DNA from: Salinicoccus halodurans
GTDB taxonomy: Bacteria > Bacillota > Bacilli > Staphylococcales > Salinicoccaceae
DNA length: 64,000 nt
Direction: 5' to 3'
Assembly (NCBI RefSeq): GCF_900114445.1
Contig: NZ_FOTB01000004.1
Location: 1-64,000, forward strand
This document shows positions 9,914 to 18,990 of the stretch, piece after piece. Both the position numbers and the translations under genes were made by a program. Position 1 is the stretch's first letter. Every line of letters starts with the position of its first letter. The notes below the pieces were generated by a model. That model did no database searches. It was not told the origin of the DNA and was given only the letters and a program-made list of their open reading frames with translations.

Positions 9914-9944
9914 AAAAAGTGAAGAATCCTATTCTTCACTTTGA
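9914..9944 (-). terminator. Rho-independent terminator after paralog 2
   Basis: A perfect 12-bp stem AAAGTGAAGAAT / ATTCTTCACTTT (9916-9927 with 9931-9942) has a 3-nt loop and is followed on the minus strand by a short T-run. It starts 5 bp past the stop of the 9947-11425 gene and closes the transcription unit that comes from 16949. Confidence 0.85.
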
Positions 9945-9946
9945 AA

Positions 9947-11425
9947 TTAATCTATTTCTTTAATCATAATTCTTCCCGCTTTTTGCCATGAAGCAGCATT
10001 ATAATCTCTTTCATAATACATTTTTAACCGTAACGTACTTTCCACATTAATGAATTTACCGTCCATGAATTCATTAATATTAAATACTTCTTCATTAAGC
10101 TCTATTTTAATTCTGTGTGCATTTTTAGGATTATCAAAGAATGTTTCCAATAGAACTAATCCATGACCTTTTTTAGTATATTCAATCTCGAATATATCGT
10201 CTTTCGAGATTTGTATTGATGCAGGGTAAACAGTTATACCTTTTTCCTGGAGTTGACCACCGAGATTATTTGATAATTTAATTCCCTCTTCTTTCGCTTC
10301 CTGTATAAATTCAAAATTTTTGATACTATTTCTGGCTTCTTCTTTTAATTTTTTATTACTCGCTAAAAGTCGGTCGTACTTCTGCGACAGTGTCATACCT
10401 GATGCAAAATCATAAAAATCTATAATGGGATGTAATATTTTAATGATGCGGTTTAAAGGATTGAATGTTTTAATATCATCGTAGTGATATATACACTCCT
10501 GAATAATTCGAACGTTGAAAGGATCAAATATTAATTGTGGCTTATCTTCCTGACGATACTTCAAATTGTTTTTCAAATTGTATTCAATATTGCACCACTT
10601 AGTTGTTTCTTCATCTTTAAGCAGACCTTCTTCTCGGAACTGTTCCAGTTCATCTTCACTCAAATCAACTTCATTGTTCCTATATGCTTGATAATCCATA
10701 AGATGTACGTTACAGATATAATCTGATGAAGGCTCCTCTTGCTCCATTAAGTGCATTTGATAATCCCGCTCCAACCACTTTCCAACCTTAAGGGAAATTT
10801 CATCTTTCTGACGCAGGTTGAGTGCTTTATCGCGCAGAGCTCGATATAATATTGAAATCAAAGCTTTATTCATTTTATTACGTCGAAAATTGATAGTTAA
10901 ATCTTTATCTTCAAAGTATTTATACTGATTTTTAACAGCATCTAATATAATTCTTTCAATTCGTTCATCAGCTAGTTTGTTTGTTGGTTTTTCCATTCGT
11001 GTAAAAGTGAAATCTTTTAAATTTAATTCTATGTTACTGTTTAAAGACACTACTTCCTCTTCATCTGAGGATGAAAAAACTAGTTTCTTCTCAGAATCAA
11101 CATAAACAGGAGTAATACTTACTGCATCTGTTGATAGCTTCCATTCACCAGAAATGTTATAAAGCAATATATAATGACCGTTAAGATATTTTATATCTTC
11201 TTCAAAATTATTCTGTTCTAATACTTCATCTAATGTGGCCAGTGTCGTAGTTTTAGGTTCTCTGGTATCGAAACAATAGCCATAACATGCGATTGTCATA
11301 TCGTTTTTGTTTACAATATTGAAAATATGTTCATGTTGATAATTAAAAACTAAGTTGTCTTCAAATTGATAACTGTAAGTATAATCCTCATTTATATTTT
11401 GAGAAACTTCAAATCTGTTTAACAT
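9947..11425 (-). CDS. Asparagine-synthetase-like protein with destroyed PP-loop (paralog 2)
   Basis: Protein of 492 aa and unknown function, paralogous along its whole length to its two neighbours. The amidotransferase-like domain is recognisable by YLNGHYILLY...STDAVSITPVY (about 80-108) without a Cys2 nucleophile. The expected SGGxDS-type motif is replaced by FRRNKMNK (180-187). The last 60 residues share the DFxxGxF...YNxxSWQKAG pattern of the group. The start is supported by CGGAGG five bases before the ATG. It is 28 bp downstream of the active-type paralog and lies upstream of a strong terminator. Retention of an intact frame despite loss of catalytic residues argues for a non-enzymatic role, for instance as a pseudo-subunit. 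That is inference. Confidence 0.62.
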   Translation of the reverse strand: MLNRFEVSQNINEDYTYSYQFEDNLVFNYQHEHIFNIVNKNDMTIACYGYCFDTREPKTTTLATLDEVLEQNNFEEDIKYLNGHYILLYNISGEWKLSTDAVSITPVYVDSEKKLVFSSSDEEEVVSLNSNIELNLKDFTFTRMEKPTNKLADERIERIILDAVKNQYKYFEDKDLTINFRRNKMNKALISILYRALRDKALNLRQKDEISLKVGKWLERDYQMHLMEQEEPSSDYICNVHLMDYQAYRNNEVDLSEDELEQFREEGLLKDEETTKWCNIEYNLKNNLKYRQEDKPQLIFDPFNVRIIQECIYHYDDIKTFNPLNRIIKILHPIIDFYDFASGMTLSQKYDRLLASNKKLKEEARNSIKNFEFIQEAKEEGIKLSNNLGGQLQEKGITVYPASIQISKDDIFEIEYTKKGHGLVLLETFFDNPKNAHRIKIELNEEVFNINEFMDGKFINVESTLRLKMYYERDYNAASWQKAGRIMIKEID

Positions 11426-11453
11426 GGTAACCTCCGTTAGCTATATCCGTATT

Positions 11454-13280
11454 TTATACGATGCTAATCTGTATTCTTCCGGCCTGCTGCCAGGATAATT
11501 TATCAAATCTATGGTTATAGTTGATTTCTATCATAAATTCTTCGAAAGGTCTTAATGTTGTATCATAACCTTTGAAAAGATCAACAATATCCATGGAGAC
11601 CACTGATTTTTCATTAAGTTTCATGGTTGAAACATTAATATATTGGCGGGCATTCTCCTTGTTGAATAAGCTTTTGAGCTTCAATTTTCGGGAATGGTTC
11701 GTCTTGTTCTTAGCCTTGAAAACGTACTGGAATTCCGGCCCTACTTTTTCATTATCAGGTTTAATTTCAATCACACTTTCATCCAACTCAGTGACTGATA
11801 GGTTTGTATGTTCATAAATAGTAATTCCGTTAAAGTATTTCGTAGTATTTATGCCAAGTTTATCATAGTCAAGATTGAATGTTTCTTCATTAAAACCTAC
11901 AAATAATAATGCGGGCCAATATTCATTTATAATATGCTTATAAAGTACTTTGTCTCTGCGTTCCTGGATCGATGGTGACTGCAGCAGATCCAGAATTCTG
12001 CGTGTATTCACAAAAATAAATTCCAGTAATTCCGGGTCCGTTTCCTGTGTTACATTGCTATGCCAATTCCCCATACGGCTCTCCAGATGAAATATCTCAA
12101 AGAAATGTCTGCCTTTACCTACTTTTTCCTTTTGAAGATTACGTTCGTAATAATCGTTGAGAATGTCTTTGTAATTTGGCAGTTTTAATGCGGCATTGGA
12201 GACACCATGGATGAACTCGCTCATCTCTTCGTATGTTTCAGGGTTATGATTCTTATTCAGAGGGAAGTCTGATTTACCCATACCAAAAACAGTAGATTTG
12301 ATATGCAGAGCTTTTTCGAACTTCCTGTCATTTTTAAAGTAATCTATTAAAGGAAACGAATGAGCTGTTTGGAGAATACTTTTATAGTGCTCCCTTTCAT
12401 CGTTCTTCAAGTCATAATCAGCAAGATCGACTTGTGTATGATTAATCCTGAAGTTCTTTTCCAAAGCTTCCGTAATGAATAAATCCACTTCATATATCTT
12501 TTGAGCCGCTTCGGACAAACGCTTCAAATTTGGATGCAGGTAAGTAATATATTCTATTCTCTCACTCAACTCATTTGTCAGTGCCATAGAGACTCTTGAG
12601 TCATAACCTCCAGTGAGAGTAAGGATTATATCATTATCCCATCTCTTCAGCCATTTGGTCATTTCTCTGAAATATAAATCCAGTTCCTTTAAAATATCAT
12701 CAATGCTTTTCCGACTAATCTCTTTAGCCGGATAATATCTTTCAAAGGTGTACTCATTCAAGTTCAACTTCAAACTCGGGTTGAATTTGAAGATCCCTTC
12801 GTAGCGGGTGAAGTCGAAGGATCCGAGGAGTTCATCCCTGACATCATTTACAGTTCTGCCATTGTATTTTAGAATCTCTTCAATCAATACGTCATGTGAT
12901 GATATTATCTTTTCAGCCTGACAGTAGTTTATAGGCATGAGTGCACTGGCGTCTGTATAAATGTTCAAATCATTATTCCTGTGGATGATGACTACATACC
13001 GTCCATTGATATAATCCAACTCATTTTCAGGTGCATTTGCCTGAACCAGTTTCGCTGCAATATTCGCGGTGGAAAGGTCACCGTTTCTTATATCCAGCAT
13101 ATACCCTAATACCACTATGGAATTTTCACCTTTCTCATGGATCGTGATATCTAAATCGTCACTGTAAAACAATGTCCAATCGTGAATGTTCATACTATGT
13201 GTATTACTAATACAGTCAGATTGCATAGATTGATGCATAAATACATATGAATATCTTGTTTCTATGTCTTTAACTAACAA
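11454..13280 (-). CDS. Asparagine-synthetase-related amidotransferase-like protein (intact PP-loop)
   Basis: Protein of 608 aa. The N-terminal domain resembles the class II glutamine amidotransferase fold of AsnB (YINGRYVVII...YTDASALMPINY, about 90-119) but lacks Cys2, so it probably cannot use glutamine. The synthetase domain follows with the ATP-pyrophosphatase motif TLTGGYDSR (221-229), which should activate a carboxylate as its AMP ester. A beta-rich C-terminal domain ends in SWQQAGRIQI. The start is TTG with GGAGGG six bases upstream. It lies between a glycosyltransferase and two degenerate paralogs. In polysaccharide loci such enzymes may amidate uronic acids, and a uronic-acid-forming dehydrogenase is encoded at 17062, so this is a plausible but unproven function here. 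Confidence 0.72.
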   Translation of the reverse strand: MLVKDIETRYSYVFMHQSMQSDCISNTHSMNIHDWTLFYSDDLDITIHEKGENSIVVLGYMLDIRNGDLSTANIAAKLVQANAPENELDYINGRYVVIIHRNNDLNIYTDASALMPINYCQAEKIISSHDVLIEEILKYNGRTVNDVRDELLGSFDFTRYEGIFKFNPSLKLNLNEYTFERYYPAKEISRKSIDDILKELDLYFREMTKWLKRWDNDIILTLTGGYDSRVSMALTNELSERIEYITYLHPNLKRLSEAAQKIYEVDLFITEALEKNFRINHTQVDLADYDLKNDEREHYKSILQTAHSFPLIDYFKNDRKFEKALHIKSTVFGMGKSDFPLNKNHNPETYEEMSEFIHGVSNAALKLPNYKDILNDYYERNLQKEKVGKGRHFFEIFHLESRMGNWHSNVTQETDPELLEFIFVNTRRILDLLQSPSIQERRDKVLYKHIINEYWPALLFVGFNEETFNLDYDKLGINTTKYFNGITIYEHTNLSVTELDESVIEIKPDNEKVGPEFQYVFKAKNKTNHSRKLKLKSLFNKENARQYINVSTMKLNEKSVVSMDIVDLFKGYDTTLRPFEEFMIEINYNHRFDKLSWQQAGRIQISIV

Positions 13281-13319
13281 CTCAAACCCTCCACCATTTC
13301 CCTTTGTCTAATAGAAATA

Positions 13320-15944
13320 TCACTTTTTAAATTCAATAATTTTATCTTCAACCAAAGTATAGTCATCCCCTATATACTCTTTATATAGATTGAATATTTC
13401 ATGTAGTTTTTCAGCCGCTTCATGCTGATCTTCCCGTTTAACTCTTTCAAGCCGCGGTAAATACCAATTCATCAAATAATATTCCAATCTATCTTCAATA
13501 TATTCATTGATCAGATCATTATTTGTTAAAAAATCGATGCGGTAAGTTTCAAGCTTCAAGTATTTCTCAAAAAAGGACAACCCGACTGTGTTTGTTACTG
13601 AATCTGCAACTGCCCCGTAATACATATGGATGACTTCATCCACAGCTTTCACTCTGGTTGAGTGAAGCAGGAGCTCCTGATAATATATCGTATCCTGGCC
13701 TATTGCCCCTTCCACCATCTTGATATTATTGTCTGATATTACACGTTTACGGACAATCATGGCCTGAATACTTTGCGCTTTTAGGAATGAGCGTTTCAGG
13801 AATTTCTTGGTATCTTCAATTATATCGCTCTTGAAGTTATAATGCTGAACCGTCTTATAGTAGTTGAATACACTCTTTTCATTTTGGTCTTCCTTGACCA
13901 TGTTTCCAACAACCATATCAAGTGCTTCATCTTTTTCCATTTCTGAGAGAAGTCTCGCAAAGCCATCACCTGTGGCTTCATTATCTGGGTCCAGGAATGT
14001 AATCAATTCACTTGTGGCCAACTCAACACCCTTATTGCGTGGTGTTGATGCACTGCCTGAAGCTTCCTCAAACTCATAGTAGACTATGTCGGGGTGACGA
14101 CGTACTAAGCGTTGTACAATCTGATTCGTTTCCTCGTCTGTGGAACCATCATTGACAAATACAATTTCCAGATCTTCGAAAATGGATAATCTCTGAAGAC
14201 TTCTGAAGCATTTGTTCTCAAGGTACTTACCGTTGTTGTGTATCGGAACGATGACACTCAATTTCTTCATACTCGTGCTTTTTACCGGCAGATCTTTGAC
14301 CAGTTCGACTTCTGTATCATCGATATTCAACCCAGTCAAATCATCGTAAATACCATTTTCTATTTGGTGTAACGTCACCGCCCTAAGATCATACAAAGTC
14401 AGATTCCTATTGCTGAAATGATCTGTAAAATTATATTTCTCCTGATCGCCGTCTTTTGTCACAAAATCGACATCTGCATACTTGAATCCACTAATGAGTT
14501 CCTCAATATAATACTCTTCGTAATAATAATCTGTATCAAAATGTGTTAGGAAGCGATAATCAGACAGGTCCGCAGAAGTCAGGTCATCTATAGTCACGAT
14601 GTCAGTTTCCTTATATGATTGTGCTTCAATCATCTTTCTTACTTCTGCACTATCTTCCTCTACAGCAATCAGTACTTTCGCATCGTCAACATCCAGATTA
14701 TTCCCCAAAATCTCATATAAGTATTTAATACGATGATAAGTTGTCTCGTGGTTCATCGTCTGACGTATCCCCGCCGAAGAAATTTCTCTCAACGTTTTCT
14801 CATTTGTGTGAGTCAGGAACTGAGGCACATCTGTTTTGTAATTATAGATGAAAACATGCGGGAACTTACTGTTGACACCAACCGAGAAGTTGGATAAAAG
14901 TATATTGCCAAAAGCCTGCAATTCATAAACGCGGTTTGCAAACATAGTATTTGAATATTTTACTGAGTTGACGTTGATTGCAGTTTTATATATCTTATGA
15001 GCTTTCATCAACAAACTATGCGGTAATGGATAGGACAGATATTTGATATAAGATGGCGGGAAATGATACCGCTTGTTTTCCAATTTCAAGTTGCGGTCAA
15101 TAATTGTTAAATCTTGCCCTGCCTCGATTACTCCGTCAAATGCCATCGCAGACTCCTGATTCCGGACAGGATATTTAACCATCCAGCTGCCTGCAAAAAT
15201 GACATCATCTTTATAGTTTTTAAATTCCGGCCTATCAATGCCAATTGGGTTATTCGAATGCGGGTTTATGCCAAATTCCAGTTTATAAACCCTGTCATGG
15301 CCGACTGCCTGCTTATACCTGGGTATTATTTCTTCAGCGGATGTAAAGACATAATCACATTCTTTGGCGATTTCGACAAACTGATCGTAGTTGACCGGAT
15401 CTTCTTTTGAGTAGAATAATGTTGGAATATTCCTTTCCTGCAATTCATGGATCAAGTCATATAAATGGTGGCGCTCCTCAGATTTATCTTTGGAAACATT
15501 CTGCCAGCTGCCGTCTATCCCTTTCCAGGTAGTGGCAATAATGACAAAATCAAAATCGATATCGATGTGATCCTTATTGTAATTTATATAGTGAAGGTTC
15601 ACTGCATCTTTATATGATTCATATAGGAACTCATCACAAATAATACCGACATCCAAGTCGATCTTTTTAAATATTCTTGAGCCGTTGGAACTTACAACAT
15701 GCTCCGAAAGCTTTTCCAGTTTTTCTGCTAACTGAGGCTTCCCTTCTTCATTGAAGAGTTTGTAATATTCTTCTAATGATAAGTCGTGATATTGAGTGGA
15801 AGTCGATACATCCTTATTGAACAGATCATGATATGTATCCACATCGTAGTGTTTTGCCATTTGATACAGACCCAGCAGATAATTATCAGACATGCTCACA
15901 TAAGGTAATACGGATTCATTACTATTTGAAGACAACACTGCCAC
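13320..15944 (-). CDS. Bifunctional glycosyltransferase: CgeB-like GT + GT2
   Basis: Protein of 874 aa. Residues about 100-420 form a CgeB-like GT-B domain (GIICDEFLY, YSKEDPVNYDQF, YSNTMFANRVYELQAFGN). Residues about 565-800 form a GT2 domain (VIVPIHNNGKYLEN, VNDGSTD and metal-binding DPDNEA). It is closely related to residues 280-1058 of the 5110-8286 protein but lacks the SH3/GW-like N-terminus, which is encoded by the adjoining upstream gene. The upstream stop TAG touches the first possible start, a GTG. The better ribosome site (AGGTGG) in fact favours the in-frame TTG three codons in, five bases downstream. Translation is therefore probably coupled. It is soluble and cytoplasmic by sequence. 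Sugar specificities are unknown. Confidence 0.84.
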   Translation of the reverse strand: MAVLSSNSNESVLPYVSMSDNYLLGLYQMAKHYDVDTYHDLFNKDVSTSTQYHDLSLEEYYKLFNEEGKPQLAEKLEKLSEHVVSSNGSRIFKKIDLDVGIICDEFLYESYKDAVNLHYINYNKDHIDIDFDFVIIATTWKGIDGSWQNVSKDKSEERHHLYDLIHELQERNIPTLFYSKEDPVNYDQFVEIAKECDYVFTSAEEIIPRYKQAVGHDRVYKLEFGINPHSNNPIGIDRPEFKNYKDDVIFAGSWMVKYPVRNQESAMAFDGVIEAGQDLTIIDRNLKLENKRYHFPPSYIKYLSYPLPHSLLMKAHKIYKTAINVNSVKYSNTMFANRVYELQAFGNILLSNFSVGVNSKFPHVFIYNYKTDVPQFLTHTNEKTLREISSAGIRQTMNHETTYHRIKYLYEILGNNLDVDDAKVLIAVEEDSAEVRKMIEAQSYKETDIVTIDDLTSADLSDYRFLTHFDTDYYYEEYYIEELISGFKYADVDFVTKDGDQEKYNFTDHFSNRNLTLYDLRAVTLHQIENGIYDDLTGLNIDDTEVELVKDLPVKSTSMKKLSVIVPIHNNGKYLENKCFRSLQRLSIFEDLEIVFVNDGSTDEETNQIVQRLVRRHPDIVYYEFEEASGSASTPRNKGVELATSELITFLDPDNEATGDGFARLLSEMEKDEALDMVVGNMVKEDQNEKSVFNYYKTVQHYNFKSDIIEDTKKFLKRSFLKAQSIQAMIVRKRVISDNNIKMVEGAIGQDTIYYQELLLHSTRVKAVDEVIHMYYGAVADSVTNTVGLSFFEKYLKLETYRIDFLTNNDLINEYIEDRLEYYLMNWYLPRLERVKREDQHEAAEKLHEIFNLYKEYIGDDYTLVEDKIIEFKK

Positions 15945-16949
15945 CTACTTTCTCATTTGCCAATATTTCGTCTGTAATTTTCCAAAGAATGAATTTTTCA
16001 GGTTTTTATACCTTTTTTCGATTCTTTCCCTTTTATCTCTTTCAGCTGCCAGATCTTCCCTGAGGTTTTCGAGATCCTGATCTACCGTCAGTTCATTTAC
16101 TTCTTCATTATTTTGAGGTTCTATCTCTATATCCGTATCTCTGAACTGACTCTTCAGACGTTCTACCAATGAAAGAGCCATCTGTCTTTCTTCTGAAACG
16201 TTTTGAATCAAATCATAAACCACTGTCTCATCAAATGTGTACGGTGGCTCGTAATCTGGCATGCTTTCTCTGTCATACTCTAAATGACTCATATCAGTCC
16301 AGTAGTTACCCATGCCAGTCTTTACTTTCGCAAGCTGAATATCCCTGAACATATGGACAATGGTAATCGGATATATTTTTTTCTCATCAATCCGAACTTC
16401 ACTTGTCAAGTTGTTAAATTCGAATAATTTAAATTCTTCTGTATAACCTGTAACAGGGATCGCCGCTTTTTCAGATCGTACAAGTGTATCCGAAGAGAAC
16501 CATCCCTGCAGCCTATGTTTTTTGAATAATGCTTCATACTCGACACCGTCTTTGACCATGATAAATCTGGAGTCCAGCATCTGATCTTTAAGAAGGCGCA
16601 GGTTATTTTTAGAGACTACAAATATCTGTTTCTCCTGTTCCTGCATGAATTTATCCAAATCCAGCCTGACATGCTCTCTCGGCTTGGAGTAGACAACAAT
16701 TGACGTCTTAAGTTCTGCCCAGCCCAGCTCATGTCCTTCATGCTCAAGATAATAGAAATCTTTATTACCCACTTTACGATGTGACAGAACTCTTAAAATC
16801 TGTTTCTGAAAGTCCTTGAGTTCTCCTGTTTTTCTCATGGATTGAACAGATTGAAGTATCGGCTTATTACCTTTCTCATAAATCCATACATAATGGCTGA
16901 CATCAAAATCTCTGACATGCCTGAAAAATTTATCGACCTTATGCTCCAT
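15945..16949 (-). CDS. SH3/GW-like module protein with C-terminal coiled coil
   Basis: Protein of 334 aa with no signal peptide. Three short beta modules are visible (FYYLEHEGHELGWAEL, then a segment ending LQGWFSSDTLV, then NYWTDMSHL), matching in order the N-terminal 260 residues of the fused 5110-8286 enzyme. Residues about 270-320 are rich in Glu/Arg/Leu and likely form a coiled coil. The last residues GKLQTKYWQMRK resemble the end of the 38953-39576 protein. A GTG opens the frame at 16958, but GAGGTG lies six bases before the ATG at 16949, which I take as the start. It is directly upstream of and touching the CgeB+GT2 gene, so it is probably its partner or scaffold. Binding a teichoic-type polymer through the GW-like modules is speculation. 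Confidence 0.65.
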   Translation of the reverse strand: MEHKVDKFFRHVRDFDVSHYVWIYEKGNKPILQSVQSMRKTGELKDFQKQILRVLSHRKVGNKDFYYLEHEGHELGWAELKTSIVVYSKPREHVRLDLDKFMQEQEKQIFVVSKNNLRLLKDQMLDSRFIMVKDGVEYEALFKKHRLQGWFSSDTLVRSEKAAIPVTGYTEEFKLFEFNNLTSEVRIDEKKIYPITIVHMFRDIQLAKVKTGMGNYWTDMSHLEYDRESMPDYEPPYTFDETVVYDLIQNVSEERQMALSLVERLKSQFRDTDIEIEPQNNEEVNELTVDQDLENLREDLAAERDKRERIEKRYKNLKNSFFGKLQTKYWQMRK

Positions 16950-16984
16950 AGTTTGCACCTCTTATATGTATTATAAAACTCTAT

Positions 16985-17031
16985 AAAAAAACTGCAGACC
17001 TGTTCCATTATGAACTTTGCCTGCAGTTTTA
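16985..17031 (-). terminator. Rho-independent terminator after the dehydrogenase gene
   Basis: A 10-bp stem AAAACTGCAG / CTGCAGTTTT (16988-16997 with 17021-17030) is followed on the minus strand by a run of seven T. It ends the capA/capB/dehydrogenase unit, 30 bp after the stop, so the gene at 16949 needs a promoter in the short gap beyond it or read-through. Confidence 0.85.
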
Positions 17032-17061
17032 ACTAATCTTAAAAACATTATCCCCTTAAGA

Positions 17062-18315
17062 TTATAATTTTTGGATATTTCCGTAGTTATAGTACTGTAC
17101 TTCTTCAAAATCACCTTTCATGACGTTCTTAGTATCAAAGATGATTTTATCCTTCATAGTGGAGAAGTCAGAATCGGACATTTCTTTGAATTCACTGTGA
17201 TCGCTGAGAACAAGGACAAGTGAACTGTCCGCCACTGCTTTCTTAACATCTTTTTCCACCCAATCAAGTTTCACATGAGGATCATATGCTACAACATTCA
17301 TGCTGCCGTCTTTTCTGAGTAATTCATAAATATCGAATGCTGGAGATTCACGTATATCATCTACATCACCTTTATATGTAAGGCCGAATACAGTGACTTT
17401 GTCTCCTTCAAGTTTCTCAAGAATCTCTTTAGTGTAATCTACAACATATTGCGGCATGGAGACGTTGATATCACGAGCCAGTTTAATGAGCGGTGATTTT
17501 TCAGGCGCTTCAGCAATGATGAAGTAAGGATCTACTGCAAGACAATGACCGCCGACACCAGGGCCAGGTGTATGAAGGTTTACACGTGGGTGCTTGTTTG
17601 CCATTTCAATGACATCATGCACGTTGATATCAAGAGCATTACAGATTTTGGCGAGTTCATTTGCCAATGCAATATTCACGTCACGATAAGTATTTTCCAT
17701 CAGTTTGGACATTTCAGCAGTTTTTGCATTTGTCTCAATCATTTCACCCTGTACGAAAGTACCATATACTTTCTTACCTGCTTCAACGCAAGCAGGTGTC
17801 ATTCCGCCAACTATGCGGTTGTTATAGATCAGTTCATGCATGATCTGTCCCGGCAGTACACGTTCCGGACAATGTACAAGGAAGATGTCTTCTCCAATTT
17901 TGAAACCTTGCTCTTCAAGGTATGGAGCAACATGATCATCCATCGTTCTTGGAGCGATTGTAGATTCAACGATTACAGTATCGCCTTTTTTCAGAAGTGG
18001 AACGATACTTTTCACACCGGACATCACAATTGAAATGTCACATGATTTGAACTCATCGTCTTTGTTCGGCGTAGGTACAGCAATGATATATGCATCTGCT
18101 TCTTCAGGTTCAGTTGCTGCCCTGAAAGTACCTTTCTCAATCACTTCTTCCAATGCTTCTTGTAGACCCGGCTCTTCGATATGGATTTTACCACTGTTAA
18201 GGCTATCCACCGCTTCCTGTTTAATATCTACGCCAAGTACGTCTACGTCATGTTTTGCAAACATGATTGAAGTTGGAAGACCAATATAGCCAAGACCAAT
18301 AGTAGTTAATTTCAC
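17062..18315 (-). CDS. UDP-N-acetyl-D-mannosamine dehydrogenase-type nucleotide-sugar dehydrogenase
   Basis: NAD-dependent four-electron oxidase that converts a UDP-sugar (by family, UDP-ManNAc to UDP-ManNAcA) in the cytosol. Protein of 417 aa, full length. The N-terminal Rossmann motif is GLGYIGLP (7-14), the VPTPN loop is at 80-84, the catalytic cysteine is C258 in GVGGHCLAVDPYF, and the C-terminal UDP-binding domain contains FGLTYKGDVDDIRESP. The sequence is closer to WecC/Cap5O-type than to UDP-glucose dehydrogenases, judged by the GGHC context, so the exact substrate is moderately sure. The start is GTG with AAGGTG seven bases upstream. It is the third gene after the CapA- and CapB-like genes and is followed by a terminator. 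It implies that the local polysaccharide contains an aminouronic acid. Confidence 0.87.
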   Translation of the reverse strand: MKLTTIGLGYIGLPTSIMFAKHDVDVLGVDIKQEAVDSLNSGKIHIEEPGLQEALEEVIEKGTFRAATEPEEADAYIIAVPTPNKDDEFKSCDISIVMSGVKSIVPLLKKGDTVIVESTIAPRTMDDHVAPYLEEQGFKIGEDIFLVHCPERVLPGQIMHELIYNNRIVGGMTPACVEAGKKVYGTFVQGEMIETNAKTAEMSKLMENTYRDVNIALANELAKICNALDINVHDVIEMANKHPRVNLHTPGPGVGGHCLAVDPYFIIAEAPEKSPLIKLARDINVSMPQYVVDYTKEILEKLEGDKVTVFGLTYKGDVDDIRESPAFDIYELLRKDGSMNVVAYDPHVKLDWVEKDVKKAVADSSLVLVLSDHSEFKEMSDSDFSTMKDKIIFDTKNVMKGDFEEVQYYNYGNIQKL

Positions 18316-18340
18316 TTAAAGACACCTTGCTTTCTGAATA

Positions 18341-18979
18341 TTATTTGCTGTTTCTTATTATACCAAAAGACACCATATTAAAAAGCCCTAATTTATCAAT
18401 ATGGCGTTTCACTTTCCTATAATCGCTCGTTTTATCCCTTGAAACCGTTACCGCACCTTCTGCAAGTTCGAAGATATTGGAATAGTGCTCAAACTGTTCT
18501 GCCTCAGGGCCAATCAAAAATACCATATCATAATAATTTTTCAATGGATTCAATTTTGTCTTGATGTTTTTAGTATTCAAAACTTCTATGAAATCTTCTT
18601 CGTCCACCTCTTCAAGAGATATGACATCCAGATTTTCATATTGTGTCTGCTGGATTGCCTCACTTAAGTATGGAGATGCATTGATTATTTCAATCAGCTT
18701 TTGGTCTCCGCTAACCTCGAAATAATTATTCAAGCCTTGGGGATTATTCAAGTCCAAATTGATGAGTAACACCTTTTTTTCGAGCTGTGTCAGTATATAA
18801 CTGATGTGTGAAGCGGCTGTCATTGTTCCTTCGCCATCATTGACAGAAGTGAATAATACTGCGCCTAATTCTTTCTGCTCTGACACATTAAGTATTGATT
18901 TGGCAGAGTTATATAAAGCATCCAATATTTGAGGTTCCAGATCCTGTACTTCTTTTACTGTCCCATCTGTTCTTCTCAT
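18341..18979 (-). CDS. CapB/CpsD-like tyrosine-kinase homolog, probably inactive
   Basis: Protein of 212 aa with the fold order of bacterial BY-kinases that control capsule chain length, but the key motifs are altered. The Walker A loop reads TSVNDGEGTMTAA (44-56), without the Lys of GEGK(S/T). Walker A' reads LLINLDLNNP (71-80), with Asn for the first Asp. The Walker B region reads MVFLIGPEAE, with no Asp. The C-terminus lacks the usual Tyr cluster. It lies 11 bp after the CapA-like gene with an AGGAGG ribosome site, the normal arrangement of activator plus kinase. It is most likely a pseudokinase that still binds CapA or the polymerisation machinery. That function is inferred. Confidence 0.75.
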   Translation of the reverse strand: MRRTDGTVKEVQDLEPQILDALYNSAKSILNVSEQKELGAVLFTSVNDGEGTMTAASHISYILTQLEKKVLLINLDLNNPQGLNNYFEVSGDQKLIEIINASPYLSEAIQQTQYENLDVISLEEVDEEDFIEVLNTKNIKTKLNPLKNYYDMVFLIGPEAEQFEHYSNIFELAEGAVTVSRDKTSDYRKVKRHIDKLGLFNMVSFGIIRNSK

Positions 18980-18990
18980 CAGCCTGCCTC

